From: Cyanobacteria bacterium UBA11153
Lineage (GTDB): Bacteria > Cyanobacteriota > Cyanobacteriia > Cyanobacteriales > Coleofasciculaceae
DNA: 24,508 nucleotides
Direction: 5' to 3'
NCBI GenBank assembly: GCA_003511885.1
Contig: DOIX01000266.1
Coordinates: forward strand, 1,431 to 25,938
Part shown: piece by piece, positions 1-9,000 of the stretch
Layout: each line of letters opens with the position of its first letter
Numbering within the stretch: the first letter of the stretch is position 1
The notes under the pieces: model-generated
What the model was told of the DNA's origin: nothing
Seen by the model: the letters and a program-made list of their open reading frames with translations, nothing else
Databases searched by the model: none
Program-made: the position numbers and the translations under genes

Positions 1-1036
1 GTAAATAGCGGAATTTGGCTTGGGCGCATTCCATTTCTTTTGTCCGCTGCGCGATCGCAAAACGATGGCGAATTGCTTCAAATTGTTGTGGATAAAGCTT
101 TTTCTGTTTCCCTAGCACGGCTTCTGGTACGCCGACTTTACCAAAATCGTGTAATAATGCTCCATAGCGAAGTTCTCGGAGTTGGCGATCGCTAAAATAA
201 ATTTCTCGTAGCGGTCCTGATAAAATAGAAGAGGCTTCTTCTCCTAAACGCACGGTTAGTTCAGCCACTCGCTCCGAGTGCCCGGATGTCGTCGGATCTC
301 GCGTTTCAATAATCTGGACAGAAGCTCTGACAAATTCTTCAAAAAGATTCTCAATACTCTCTTGAAGTTGATTCCTTTGAATGGAAATTGCTGCCTGAGA
401 AGCTAGGGATCGCACAATTCGTTCTTCGGAAGCTGAATAAGGCTGGGTTAAATCTTCTGCGGATTGTTTGGTAAAGGAAACATTCCCATTAATTTTCCGA
501 TTGATAAGCTGGAGGACACCAATAATTTCACCATCTGGCTCTTGCATGGGTAAGACTAATACCGAACAAGTCCGATAATTCATGCTATTATCAAATGTTT
601 TGTCCAGATCGTAAGGTACTTCAGATGGTAAATTATAGGCATCTGATAAATTTAAGGTTTCACCCGTTAGTGCGACATACCCCGCTAAACTTTGGCGAGT
701 TAAGGGCATCGCAAATTCATTAAAAGGAGCATTAGGAAGAGAATCATTCTGTGCTACCTTAAAAATTAGCCTCGGCGTATTATAGCTACGGTCGATGAGA
801 TAAACGCTACCTCCGTCACTGTAAGTAATTTCCCGACTCTTAGATAAAATCAAATTGAGCAATTCTTCTAAATTATTGCTACTAGAAAGGGCAGTGCCAA
901 TCGCTAAGAGCTTCTCAATCAGTTGTCCTTTTTCGGTCGATATTTCTAAAGACTCTAGTGAGTCTAGGGAATCTAGTGAGTCTGTGAAAAAATGGGAATT
1001 CTCCAGTGTCACGATTGGGCATTGGGTATCTGTCAT
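1..1036 (-). CDS. GAF and HD-GYP domain signalling protein, C-terminus cut by the window edge
   Basis: The frame is open from an ATG at 1036 to the left edge, giving 345 visible residues. After a short Ser/Leu/Asp-rich leader (residues 19-33), residues about 45-225 form a GAF domain (core seen in YRTCSVLVLPM and GVLQLINR), which usually binds a small ligand or chromophore. Residues about 235-330 begin an HD-GYP domain: H253 in GHSERV, then H296-D297 and K300 in LLHDFGKVGVP. HD-GYP proteins are usually cyclic-di-GMP phosphodiesterases. The segment after the HD motif (LYPQQFEAIRHRF) departs from the usual pattern and the GYP part lies outside the window, so activity cannot be judged. It is probably cytoplasmic, since no membrane segment is visible. 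The gene is transcribed away from the 1.1-kb non-coding stretch to its right, and no clear ribosome binding site was seen. Confidence 0.85.
   Translation of the reverse strand, partial: MTDTQCPIVTLENSHFFTDSLDSLDSLESLEISTEKGQLIEKLLAIGTALSSSNNLEELLNLILSKSREITYSDGGSVYLIDRSYNTPRLIFKVAQNDSLPNAPFNEFAMPLTRQSLAGYVALTGETLNLSDAYNLPSEVPYDLDKTFDNSMNYRTCSVLVLPMQEPDGEIIGVLQLINRKINGNVSFTKQSAEDLTQPYSASEERIVRSLASQAAISIQRNQLQESIENLFEEFVRASVQIIETRDPTTSGHSERVAELTVRLGEEASSILSGPLREIYFSDRQLRELRYGALLHDFGKVGVPEAVLGKQKKLYPQQFEAIRHRFAIAQRTKEMECAQAKFRYL
951..983 (-). repeat. Tandem imperfect 9-bp repeats inside the GAF/HD-GYP gene
   Basis: Units close to TCTAGTGAG repeat across this stretch and encode a (Asp/Glu)-Ser-Leu series near the protein N-terminus. 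The repeat keeps frame, so copy-number changes would lengthen or shorten a probably unstructured leader. Confidence 0.6.
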
Positions 1037-1144
1037 GATTTATTAACCGCTCAATTGTAAATTAGTAAACCCATTGCTGGTTAAGTTATCTAGCAATTAA
1101 ACTATATTTGGCGTGGCGATAGACGGCATTTTTATAACTTACAT

Positions 1145-1177
1145 AAACCAACTTGGTTTCCAGGAAAAAATGCCTGG
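1145..1177. repeat. Two adjacent short palindromes
   Basis: AAACCAA-C-TTGGTTT (1145-1159) is a perfect inverted repeat around one base. It is followed at once by CCAGG (1160-1164) and CCTGG (1173-1177) around an A-rich 8-base loop. Short palindromes with AAACC/GGTTT arms are frequent between genes in filamentous cyanobacteria. A function cannot be assigned. Confidence 0.55.
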
Positions 1178-1808
1178 TTTGGGAACTATAGATTGACGAA
1201 TAAACCGAGTTGATGGCCTCGTCTTCTTTAAGTTCCGATGTTTAACCCAATCAGCTCAATCTGAAAGGATTCTCTCCTTCCTCAAAAGCTCGGCTGATGA
1301 CCCCGCCAAGTATATTTAACGAATCATTAAAATTCCCCTGATTGTCTAAGTTCCAGCACCTTTGTATGGGTCGTTTTCCTCTGACACTATTTATTATATT
1401 ATGAAAATTCGGTAATGCCATCCGCCATATTATGTATTTTGGGCTAGGCAATAGTGCTGATAAATTTTTCTTTTATTAGAGATAATTCAATAAAGACAAA
1501 ATTGATAATAGCCATAAATATCTAGACTAATTTATGCGGACATTTTATGCTTATTTTAGCCTAAATAGTTCACATACCTTGATAATGTAAGACAGGAGTC
1601 AAAAATCGTAAGTTGATTGTATGACACTAAACCTAATTTGAGATCCTCAGAAAGGCTACACCCTTTACTCTGGGTACAGTAATAAACAGGAGAAATATTC
1701 TTTCTCTCAGACTTCTCGCTTGAAGACAATACATCCGGACAAAATCTGCCAGTCTCCCCCTTCCGCCCTTGTCGAGTCCCCTCTGTATCCTCTTCTCCCA
1801 AGCTCAAG

Positions 1809-1822
1809 TTGACAATTGACAG
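1809..1822 (+). repeat. Two heptanucleotide units TTGACAA/TTGACAG
   Basis: Two abutting 7-bp units of the TTGAYAR type, matching the larger arrays near 12147-12258 and 14569-14624. They directly precede the MITE-like element at 1824. Confidence 0.5.
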
Positions 1823-1823
1823 T

Positions 1824-1925
1824 TATAGCAGTGCGCTCTCGTGGGTTTACAGTACATTAGTTCTAAATACTTCCGGATCGAGCCTCTATTTCTAATGTGT
1901 AAATACACCAGCGCTCAGTGCTATA
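1824..1925. mobile_element. MITE-like element, about 102 bp
   Basis: The ends are TATAGCA (1824-1830) and its reverse complement TGCTATA (1919-1925). The similarity continues inward: GTGCGCT on the left against AGCGCTCAG on the right, then TTTACA(GTA)CATTAG against CTAATGTGTAAA. The two halves therefore make a roughly 40-bp imperfect terminal inverted repeat with no coding capacity. The outermost TA on each side would fit a TA target duplication, as for IS630/Tc1-type elements. The assignment to that group is inference. Confidence 0.55.
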
Positions 1926-2090
1926 TTTAATGGTAATCAAACTGTTGATGATGGAAGGGTACAATGCTCTCTTCATCATTTCCTAACTGTCAATATCGAT
2001 GTGGTAGTTACTATAAATTGAATATTTACTCTTGACTCTTACCTTTTATCGATTACCTGTCTTACCATCCAATTTAGATAGAATACAGCT

Positions 2091-2096
2091 TATAAT
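2091..2096 (+). promoter_or_regulatory. Possible -10 box for the DUF6717-type gene
   Basis: A perfect TATAAT hexamer lies 30 bases before the ATG at 2127. The matching -35 position (TCCAAT around 2068-2073) is poor, so this is weak support. Confidence 0.25.
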
Positions 2097-2126
2097 TGAT
2101 AACCTGTACTCCATCTAGATTGATAT

Positions 2127-2480
2127 ATGTCTAACGCAATTAGGGTTATTTTTCCTTATCGCTATGAAGATACTTGGGTATTTGATGATGATAAAGTTGG
2201 ACTAGTGCAAGAACCTTTTATTTGCGGGATTCCCGAAATAATCGATAATCTGGTGGCGGATATTCCCAATGCCCATCGAGGTTTCAAACTTTTGTTTTCA
2301 GATAATCCTTTTCCAGGATATCAACTTAAACTGGTTTGGGTAAGAGAGGAATATGGAGGGAATTGGTATCGTTGGGAAGTCCAAAATATGGAAGGGTGGT
2401 TGTGTCCAGCCTTATTTAAGTATTTTATAGAAACCCCCAAGATACTTTATGGTAAGGTGGAAAAATTGTCTCGTTATTGA
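2127..2480 (+). CDS. DUF6717-type small protein of unknown function
   Basis: A 117-residue soluble protein, rich in Trp, Tyr and Phe, with no signal peptide or membrane segment. It carries motifs I associate from memory with DUF6717: the N-terminal IRVIFPYRYEDTWVFDD, then FICGIPEIID, FSDNPFPGYQ and EEYGGNWYRWE, ending with EGWLCPALFKYF. Length and start agree with that family. No catalytic pattern stands out and the function of the family is unknown. It stands alone between a long non-coding stretch and a convergent HD-domain gene, so neighbours do not suggest a role. No strong Shine-Dalgarno sequence precedes the ATG. The coding call is firm; the family name is from recall. Confidence 0.8.
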   Translation: MSNAIRVIFPYRYEDTWVFDDDKVGLVQEPFICGIPEIIDNLVADIPNAHRGFKLLFSDNPFPGYQLKLVWVREEYGGNWYRWEVQNMEGWLCPALFKYFIETPKILYGKVEKLSRY

Positions 2481-2567
2481 GAGATCATTTATCAAGTAAA
2501 TATTAAGAGCATAACTTATGTAACCTATAGATTAAGGCAATAAAGCTCAACTCTATAGAAAATAAAT

Positions 2568-2594
2568 GTTGGGTTTCGCCACTCTCCACCCAAC
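2568..2594. repeat. Intergenic hairpin between convergent genes
   Basis: GTTGGGT (2568-2574) pairs with ACCCAAC (2588-2594) around a 13-base loop. Read on the minus strand it resembles the common cyanobacterial intergenic GTAGGTTGGGT...ACCCAAC repeat. It lies between the stop codons of two convergent genes and might end transcription, but no T-run follows. Confidence 0.5.
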
Positions 2595-2604
2595 CTACAG
2601 TAAC

Positions 2605-3498
2605 TTAATATTTACTGGATAAATCAGCTCTTACCTGGGAATTCGCCATGATATTCCCCATTACCTCAAGCTCCTCTTCTACCTGAAACACATTAGAGTA
2701 AAGATTAGCAATAATTTCCTTCCCATAAAGAGTAGTCTCCAAGTAACGCAAGGCATATTGAATATAGGGAAACGCTACATTCCAGAAAAAGTTTGGGTAA
2801 CCATACCGCAAATCACCAGGATTTTGATAGCCCAAATTCTTATTCATTCCCGTTTCTTCAAATTCGCAGAATAAAGCAGGAATCTTTTGTAAATAACGGG
2901 GATCTGACAACTGCCCAATTAAATCGGCAGCACGGGTTAAACCAGGATAATTAATTGTATCTTTGTGGGCTTCATCGGCTGGTACAGGAAAACGAGTTAA
3001 TTCAATATTTTGTTTAACTATGTCAGAATTAATAAATCCGTCACCAGCAAATTTTTCCTCGGCAAAAATTTGGCTGCGGTTGACATGGAAAGGAGTTAAG
3101 CTGGCATCAGTTGCACCGAGAGGGAGGGAGATTGCCATGTCATCAAAACCAATGATATATAATCTGCGATCGCATTCGTCTTTCCGACAAACTCCTTTGA
3201 CATAGCCAATGTCGTGGCAAAGTAAGGAAACAATGAAATGCAGCCAATCGTCACCAGACACATTACCTTCACGAATCTGCTTTCCTCGGAGAATTTCCTG
3301 CCCGACTAAAGTCACCAAAATTGTATGTTCCACATCATGATAAAGCGCATCGCTGTGAGCAATCTCTTCCAGCACCACATTGGCAACCCAGCCCACAATC
3401 TCTGGATATTCGGGTTTGAAGTTCCCGTAAATCTCGCGATAGCCAGATTGCAAGCGCTCGATGCAGGTATGAGTCATCACCTCTGTGAGATCGAACAT
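2605..3498 (-). CDS. HD-domain metal-dependent phosphohydrolase
   Basis: A 297-residue soluble protein. The HD signature is visible as H54-D55...H58 (YHDVEHT), then H95-D96 (LLCHDIGY) and a later Asp in RAADLIGQLSD, the usual metal-binding set of HD hydrolases. Such proteins cleave phosphate esters, often nucleotides or cyclic nucleotides; the substrate here is unknown. A GTG lies five codons upstream at 3513. I prefer the ATG at 3498 because GAGGGG (3506-3511 on this strand) sits seven bases before it. The C-terminal third (aromatic-rich, with FFWNVAFPYIQYALRYLE) has no domain I can name. The gene is divergent from the TIR/ATPase gene across a 410-bp spacer, and the two could share regulation. 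Confidence 0.8.
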   Translation of the reverse strand: MFDLTEVMTHTCIERLQSGYREIYGNFKPEYPEIVGWVANVVLEEIAHSDALYHDVEHTILVTLVGQEILRGKQIREGNVSGDDWLHFIVSLLCHDIGYVKGVCRKDECDRRLYIIGFDDMAISLPLGATDASLTPFHVNRSQIFAEEKFAGDGFINSDIVKQNIELTRFPVPADEAHKDTINYPGLTRAADLIGQLSDPRYLQKIPALFCEFEETGMNKNLGYQNPGDLRYGYPNFFWNVAFPYIQYALRYLETTLYGKEIIANLYSNVFQVEEELEVMGNIMANSQVRADLSSKY

Positions 3499-3674
3499 CG
3501 CTTTTCCCCTCACTAACTATAAATTCAGAAACTCTGTCTGCTTGTTCTTATTTTGATTTACTAGCCTAAAAAAGGGAACCAGAAAAACTCACTAAAACTT
3601 TACAATTATGTATTATTTTATCTCAATAATCTAATGGTTAAGATTATATTAATATTTTTCGTATCAGAAAACAC

Positions 3675-3737
3675 CATAAAACCTCATGAAGAACAGTCCG
3701 AATATTCTCTCAGTGCCGAAAAACTCATAAAACCTCA
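3675..3737. repeat. Direct repeat CATAAAACCTCA, two copies
   Basis: Identical 12-mers at 3675-3686 and 3726-3737, each preceded by GAAAA and starting 51 bases apart (about five helical turns). They lie upstream of a candidate promoter, so a dimeric regulator site is possible. This is inference only. Confidence 0.5.
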
Positions 3738-3776
3738 CTTTTATTGAGCGATTAGTGAAATATTAGGATGTAATTT

Positions 3777-3805
3777 ATGACAAACATTTCCCCAAGTGCT
3801 ATAAC
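3777..3805 (+). promoter_or_regulatory. Candidate promoter of the TIR/ATPase gene
   Basis: ATGACA (3777-3782), a 17-base spacer and TATAAC (3800-3805) fit a sigma-70-type promoter. It would leave a leader of roughly 95 bases before the ATG at 3909. Confidence 0.4.
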
Positions 3806-3908
3806 TTGTAGAACAGGCCAGAGCTTGTAGACTGGTAAGAAGACAATCATACCGGACTACTGTAAGAATGAGAGTAAACCAGATTAAAATTTAAACGATC
3901 CTGGAAAT

Positions 3909-5807
3909 ATGGATTTTCAAGAAGCCTTAGAATTCGTAGACAAATTAACCTATGCCAAGACAGGAAAGCACCTAAATGACTTGGAGAGAGAAGTCTTTAT
4001 TGGCTCTTGGCAAGGACGTACCTATGAAGAAATTTATCCCCATAACCCGGAATACATCGAAAAATATGTGGGATATAAGTTATGGCAGAAGCTTTCCATT
4101 GTATTGGGAGAAAAAGTTACTAAAAAAAAGATTCAAGGTGCAATCGCTCGAAACTGGCAGCGACAGGAACGAGTTTTTATCAGCCATCGCCACCAGGAAC
4201 CAGATTTGAGTTTAGCGATAGAGTTGGAAATTGCGATCGCAAAGCGGGCGCGAAGCGCCATCGCAAAATCTGGATATCAAGCCTTGATGGCTCCTGTCCA
4301 AACTGGTGAAGGGACTCCTTCTCTTCTGGAAAAAGAATGGTTAAGTCGCATCGACCAACAATTAACTAATTGCGATTATTTTATTTTGCTCTTATCACCT
4401 CAAGCTGCTGTGAGTGAAATGGTAATTGAGGAATTAAGGCGAGCCAAAGAATTACAAGACTCACATCATAATGCTAAACCAGTTTTATTGCCAATCCGGG
4501 TAAATTGTCCGCCGAATACACCTCTAAATCACGATTTGCGAAACTATCTTGATGGTATTGCTTATTGCGAGTGGAAATCCCCTCTTGATACGCCTAAAAT
4601 TGTTAAAGATGTTCTCAAACAATTGTCAGGAAATGGCAAATGGGGTACGAGAAATGGTGAAGTGGAAAATGAAGCGATTTCTACATCTTATATTGAGGAG
4701 ACTACTGAGTCATCTGCTTCTCTTCCCACTTCTGTTGCTCTTCCTACTCCCTTACCTGTAGCGGAGCCAGAGTTACCCCAAGGACAAGTTCGCCTGGATT
4801 CATTATTTTATGTGGAGCGAATTCCTTATGAAGCTCAATGTTACAAAGAAATAATGAAACCAGGAATGCTAATTCGGATTAAAGCGCCTAGACAGATGGG
4901 TAAAACATCGTTAATGGCGAGAATTTTAGATCGGGCGAGAGAACATGGTTGTCGTACAGTGGCTTTGAGTTTTCAAGATGCGGATCGAACAGTTTTTACG
5001 AATTTAGACAAACTATTACAGTGGTTTTGTGCGAGAATTACTCGGAAGTTACGCCTTCCTTATCAAATAGATAAGTATTGGCACGATGATACATTTGGCA
5101 GCAAAGATAATTGTACTGATTATTTTGAAGATTGTCTGTTATCGGCAGGAGATGAGCCTTTGGTTTTGGGCTTAGATGAAGTGGATCGGGTATTTCAGTA
5201 TCCTCAAATAGCCGATGATTTTTTTGGATTGCTGAGAGCATGGTATGAGAAAGCGGGCTATGGTGATAGTGATAGCGATCTTTGGGAAAAATTGAGATTA
5301 GTAGTGGTTCATTCTACGGAAGTTTATATCCCAATGGATATCAATCAATCTCCTTTTAATGTAGGTTTACCTATTGAATTGTTGGATTTTAGTTTTGAGC
5401 AAGTTTCTAATTTAGCAGGGCGACATGGACTGAATTGTTCCAGTAGTGAAGTGGCTCGATTAATGGGGATTATTGGCGGACATCCTTATTTAGTTAGGCT
5501 GGCTCTTTATCAGATTGCGAGAGAAGAGTTAACGTTAAATCGATTAATTGAAATTGCTCCGACAGAGGCGGGAATTTATGGCGATCATTTGCGCCGACAT
5601 TTATGGAATTTGCAACAGTATCCGGAGTTAGGTACTGCCTTCGCCAAGGTATTAACAAATACTGAACCTATGGAGTTAGAGTCTGTCTTGGCTTTTAAAT
5701 TACACAGTATGGGATTGGTGCAGTTACAGGGAAATTATGTCACGCCTCGCTTCGAGCTATATCGGCAGTATTTTCGCGATCGCTTGTCATTGGTTGTTGG
5801 TAATTAG
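3909..5807 (+). CDS. vMAP-type HTH, TIR and AAA-like ATPase fusion, probable conflict or defence protein
   Basis: A 632-residue protein with three parts. Residues 1-85 match the N-terminal helix-turn-helix of cyanobacterial vWA-MoxR-associated (vMAP) proteins (LNDLEREVFIGSWQGRTYEEI). Residues 86-235 are a TIR domain: VFISHRH at the start, LLLSPQAAVS at 160-169, and E175 at the position of the catalytic Glu of NAD-cleaving TIRs. A Pro/Ser/Thr-rich linker (240-295) leads to an AAA-like (PF14516 type) STAND ATPase with Walker A PRQMGKTS (327-334) and Walker B LGLDEVD (420-426). The C-terminus resembles a winged helix (GGHPYLVRLALYQIA). Family knowledge suggests the ATPase senses a trigger and the TIR acts as effector; NADase activity is inferred. 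A HIP1-rich insert lies inside the TIR. The last codons and the stop fall in a heptamer array. The gene is on the same strand as a second AAA-like ATPase gene. Confidence 0.85.
   Translation: MDFQEALEFVDKLTYAKTGKHLNDLEREVFIGSWQGRTYEEIYPHNPEYIEKYVGYKLWQKLSIVLGEKVTKKKIQGAIARNWQRQERVFISHRHQEPDLSLAIELEIAIAKRARSAIAKSGYQALMAPVQTGEGTPSLLEKEWLSRIDQQLTNCDYFILLLSPQAAVSEMVIEELRRAKELQDSHHNAKPVLLPIRVNCPPNTPLNHDLRNYLDGIAYCEWKSPLDTPKIVKDVLKQLSGNGKWGTRNGEVENEAISTSYIEETTESSASLPTSVALPTPLPVAEPELPQGQVRLDSLFYVERIPYEAQCYKEIMKPGMLIRIKAPRQMGKTSLMARILDRAREHGCRTVALSFQDADRTVFTNLDKLLQWFCARITRKLRLPYQIDKYWHDDTFGSKDNCTDYFEDCLLSAGDEPLVLGLDEVDRVFQYPQIADDFFGLLRAWYEKAGYGDSDSDLWEKLRLVVVHSTEVYIPMDINQSPFNVGLPIELLDFSFEQVSNLAGRHGLNCSSSEVARLMGIIGGHPYLVRLALYQIAREELTLNRLIEIAPTEAGIYGDHLRRHLWNLQQYPELGTAFAKVLTNTEPMELESVLAFKLHSMGLVQLQGNYVTPRFELYRQYFRDRLSLVVGN
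4233..4268 (+). repeat. Small HIP1-associated insert with flanking duplication inside the TIR coding region
   Basis: GCGATCGCAAAG (4233-4244) is nearly repeated as GCCATCGCAAAA (4257-4268). The repeats bracket a 12-base unit holding most of a hairpin, GGCGC-GAA-GCGCC (4247-4259). The whole stays in frame and encodes AIAK-RARS-AIAK (residues 109-120). It looks like a small dispersed repeat that inserted with target duplication. Confidence 0.5.
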
Positions 5808-5818
5808 TCATTGATCGG
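5784..5818 (+). repeat. Period-7 repeat across the stop codon of the TIR/ATPase gene
   Basis: Degenerate heptamers TTGTCAT, TGGTTGT, TGGTAAT, TAGTCAT and TGATCGG follow one another without gaps. The stop codon TAG is the start of the fourth unit, and the final residues of the protein (VVGN) are repeat-encoded. Confidence 0.55.
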
Positions 5819-5964
5819 TGGAATTGCAAACTCTGTTTAGTGAGGTATACGATCAAGCTGGATTTGATTTATCTATCGATTATAATCGAGAACCAGTGCC
5901 AGCCCTTAACTCAGAAGATGCTGCTTGGGCTGATACACTATTACGAGAAAAGGGAGTACTTTAA
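5818..5964 (+). pseudogene. DUF4058 C-terminal fragment
   Basis: An open frame of 48 codons ending TAA at 5964. It contains YDQAGFDLSIDY, PVPALNSEDAAWAD and LLREKG, which is how DUF4058 proteins (common in cyanobacteria) end. A full-length member is about 250 residues, so roughly four fifths of the gene is missing. The fragment starts within the heptamer array that closes the upstream gene, so the junction is where a deletion or rearrangement joined the two. The family call is from memory of its C-terminal pattern. It is unlikely to be functional. Confidence 0.6.
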
Positions 5965-6052
5965 CAAGGAGTAAGTCAGAAAAAAGGATATTGATTTGAG
6001 CCATGAGCCATTAGCCTGTCTTCCATTCCCCATCTACCCAAAATAAATAACT

Positions 6053-9000
6053 ATGAATACAGTGCCAAACATAACATATACATATAAAGTCGGCGGACAT
6101 TTACCTCCAGATGCCCCCAGTTATGTGGTGCGCAAAGCAGATCTAGAATTATATGAAGGACTAAAATCAGGTGAATTTTGTTATGTCCTCAATTCCCGTC
6201 AAATGGGCAAAACCAGCTTGCGGGTACGCACCATGCACAAGTTACAAGCAGAAGGAATCGCCTGTGCAGCCATAGACTTAACTCGCATTGGTTCCCAAGA
6301 TATTACAGCGGATCAATGGTATGCGGGGGTGATGAAAGCCTTAGAAAAGAGTTTCCGCCTCCCGATTAACTTAAGATCCTGGTTGCGCGATCGCGATATT
6401 CTCACTCCCGTACAGCGATTGAGCGAATTCATCGAACATGAACTCCTCGAAAATGTTCCACAAAATATTGTCATATTTATCGATGAAATTGATAATATTC
6501 TCAGCTTAAGTTTCCGAAATAACGATTTTTTTGCCTTAATCCGTGCTTGTGCTGGATTGGACAGACTCACCTTTGCTTTATTAGGAGTTTCCACTCCTTC
6601 CGATCTAATTCAAGACAAAAAATGCACCCCATTTAATATTGGTCGAGCCATTGAATTGGACGGTTTTAAATTAGAAGAAGCCCAACCTTTAGCCAAAGGA
6701 TTAGCCCAGAAAGCCAACAATCCTCAATCAGTCTTAGAAGCGATATTAGATTGGACAGGAGGACAACCCTTTCTCACTCAGAAACTATGTAATTTAATTT
6801 TTAATGCTGAATCTTCTGTACCAGATGGTAAAGAAGCAGAATGGGTAGAAAACTTAGTTAAAACTAAAATTATCGAAAATTGGGAAACTCAAGATGAACC
6901 CCCTCATCTCAAAACAATCCGGGATCGCCTCTTGCGCACAGGAAAAGCTACAGCACCTCTATTGAAACTATATCAGGAAATTCTCCAACATCAGGAAATC
7001 CAAGTGGAAGAGAGTGCCGAAGCGATTGAATTGCGCCTATCTGGGTTAGTCGTCAGACGTGGCGGAAAGTTCAGCATTTATAACCGCATTTACGAATCCG
7101 TATTTAACTGGAGCTGGGTTAACAAAACCTTAACTTCTCTTCAACCTAGTTTTCAACAACTTGTGAACGAACAGGAACAGAAAATTCTCTCCCTTCTCAA
7201 AGCCAGAGAAACTAAAGACTTTGATGATATTCTCTATGATATATTAGGATCTGTTACATTGAAGTTGGGAGAATTATTGAGAGTCGATCTAATTACAATT
7301 TTTTTTATCGATCCAGATAAAAATGAACTCTGGTCAATTAGTGCGGGAATGACAGGCGGGCGTGCCACTAAAATCCAGATTCCCGCCAATAATCAAATTG
7401 CTGGCAGAGTCACAATCTACAAACAAGCCGTCAACCTTCCCCTAAATTCAGATCGGAATTTGTCCTCAGTTGTCGCTGAAGCTAAAACTCAAAAAACTGG
7501 CTATCATATCTATAATGAATTAACCTGCCACCTCTTGAACGAACAAGGAGAAATATCCGCCTTCATCCAACTAATCAACAAACTATCATCCCGCCATAAC
7601 CCAACTGCTCCATTTCCAGAAAGAATCGATCCAGAAGGATTTACTGAAGCAGATAAACAGCAATTTGCCGAATACGCCCCAGGAGTACAACGGATATTAG
7701 AAGGATGCCAATCCTGTTACAAATTTACCCAACGTCTCCAAGCATCAGAAGCATTAACAGAAGCCACTCGATCCGTTTCTCATAGTAGTTTTGATTCTGA
7801 AGAAATTATCGGTAGAGTCATGGCAGCCGCTAAAAGATTAATGAACGCGGATCGCAGTACCCTCTGGTTATTAGATCGAGAAAAAGATCAATTGTGGACG
7901 AAAATTCCCTTTGAAGATGGATCGGTGCGAGAGTTAAGTTTAAAAGTAGGACAAGGTTTTGCTGGGAGAGTAGCTGAAACAGGTAAACCAATTAATGTTC
8001 CTTTCGATCTTTATGATTACCCCGATTCAGAAACGGCTAAAGAAACCGATAAAAAGAGCGGTTATCGCACTTGTAGTTTACTCTGTATGCCTGTTTGGAG
8101 TCCAGATGGTGAATTACTTGGTGTCACCCAATTAATCAATAAAAAGCGACCGGGGCAATATCCCGAATATAACCCAGAAGATTGGCCAGAAGCACCAGAA
8201 TGTTTTCAGGATACCTTCGATCCTAATAGTCAAAAATATATGCAAATTTTTAACTCTCAAGTGGGAGTAGCGCTAGAAAATGCCAGACAGTTTACTGCTC
8301 TAAAGCAACAAGCAGAAAACCAACCCCAAAATGTAGTCAGTCAAACCCTGGCAATGCTCAATCAGGTGATGGATGGACAGGGATTTGATGATATTCTCGA
8401 TGCCACATTGCGATCGATTACTCTAAAATTGGGTAAATCATTGATTGCAGATCGTACCACAATTTTTCTCTTAGATGAAGAGCGAAATGAATTTTGGTCA
8501 ATTATTGCCGAAAGTGAAGGAGAGCGCTCCCTTGAATTGCGGATTCCCGCAGACCAAGGTATTGTAGGAGAAGTCGCAGCCTCGAAGGAATTAATTAATA
8601 TTCCCTTCGATTTCTACGACGATCCGCGATCGGATACAGCTAAGAAACAAGATCAAAGAAATGGCTATCGTACTTATACTATGTTAGCAGTTCCCTTAGT
8701 AAATGAGGAAGGAGGATTAGTTGCTGTTGTTCAGTCAATCAATAAGTTAAAGCGATTTTACGATCGCAGATTATCTTTGTCAGAAAAAATTGATAAAGAA
8801 GGCTTTACCAAAGCAGATGAAGATAAATTTGCTGAGAATGCCACCTTGATTCGCATGATTCTCGAAAGTTTTAAATCTTATCATAAAACTGCTAGAGGAC
8901 AAAGGGTTGCCGCCGCATTGATGGCAGCAACTCGCTCTGTCAGCCAAAGTTCTTTAGAATTAGAAGAAATTCTCAAGCGCGTCATGGATGCTGCCAAAGA

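Larger units (their letters stand above)
1037..2126. other. Long non-coding stretch
   Basis: No convincing gene was found in about 1.1 kb. Two short minus-strand open frames (1251-1451 and 1556-1807) have no recognisable domain, no good start context and a composition like the surrounding AT-rich DNA. What can be supported here is a pair of short palindromes (1145-1177), two heptamer units (1809-1822), a MITE-like element (1824-1925) and a possible -10 box for the next gene. No tRNA-like cloverleaf was seen. Confidence 0.6.
3499..3908. other. Divergent intergenic region
   Basis: AT-rich spacer between the HD phosphohydrolase and the TIR/ATPase gene. It holds a GAGGGG ribosome binding site for the former, a 12-bp direct repeat and a plausible promoter for the latter. 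Nothing else could be supported. Confidence 0.6.

Noticed and set aside
1251..1451. 66-codon minus-strand open frame
   Set aside because: No recognisable domain, no good ribosome binding site, and composition like the surrounding non-coding DNA.
1556..1807. 83-codon minus-strand open frame
   Set aside because: Starts with a weak codon, no similarity recognised, and its start abuts the heptamer/MITE sequence.
2963..3205. 80-codon plus-strand frame inside the HD gene
   Set aside because: Antisense shadow of a gene with clear HD motifs.
3498..3513. GTG start five codons upstream for the HD phosphohydrolase
   Set aside because: It would place the GAGGGG ribosome binding site inside the gene; the ATG at 3498 has ideal spacing.
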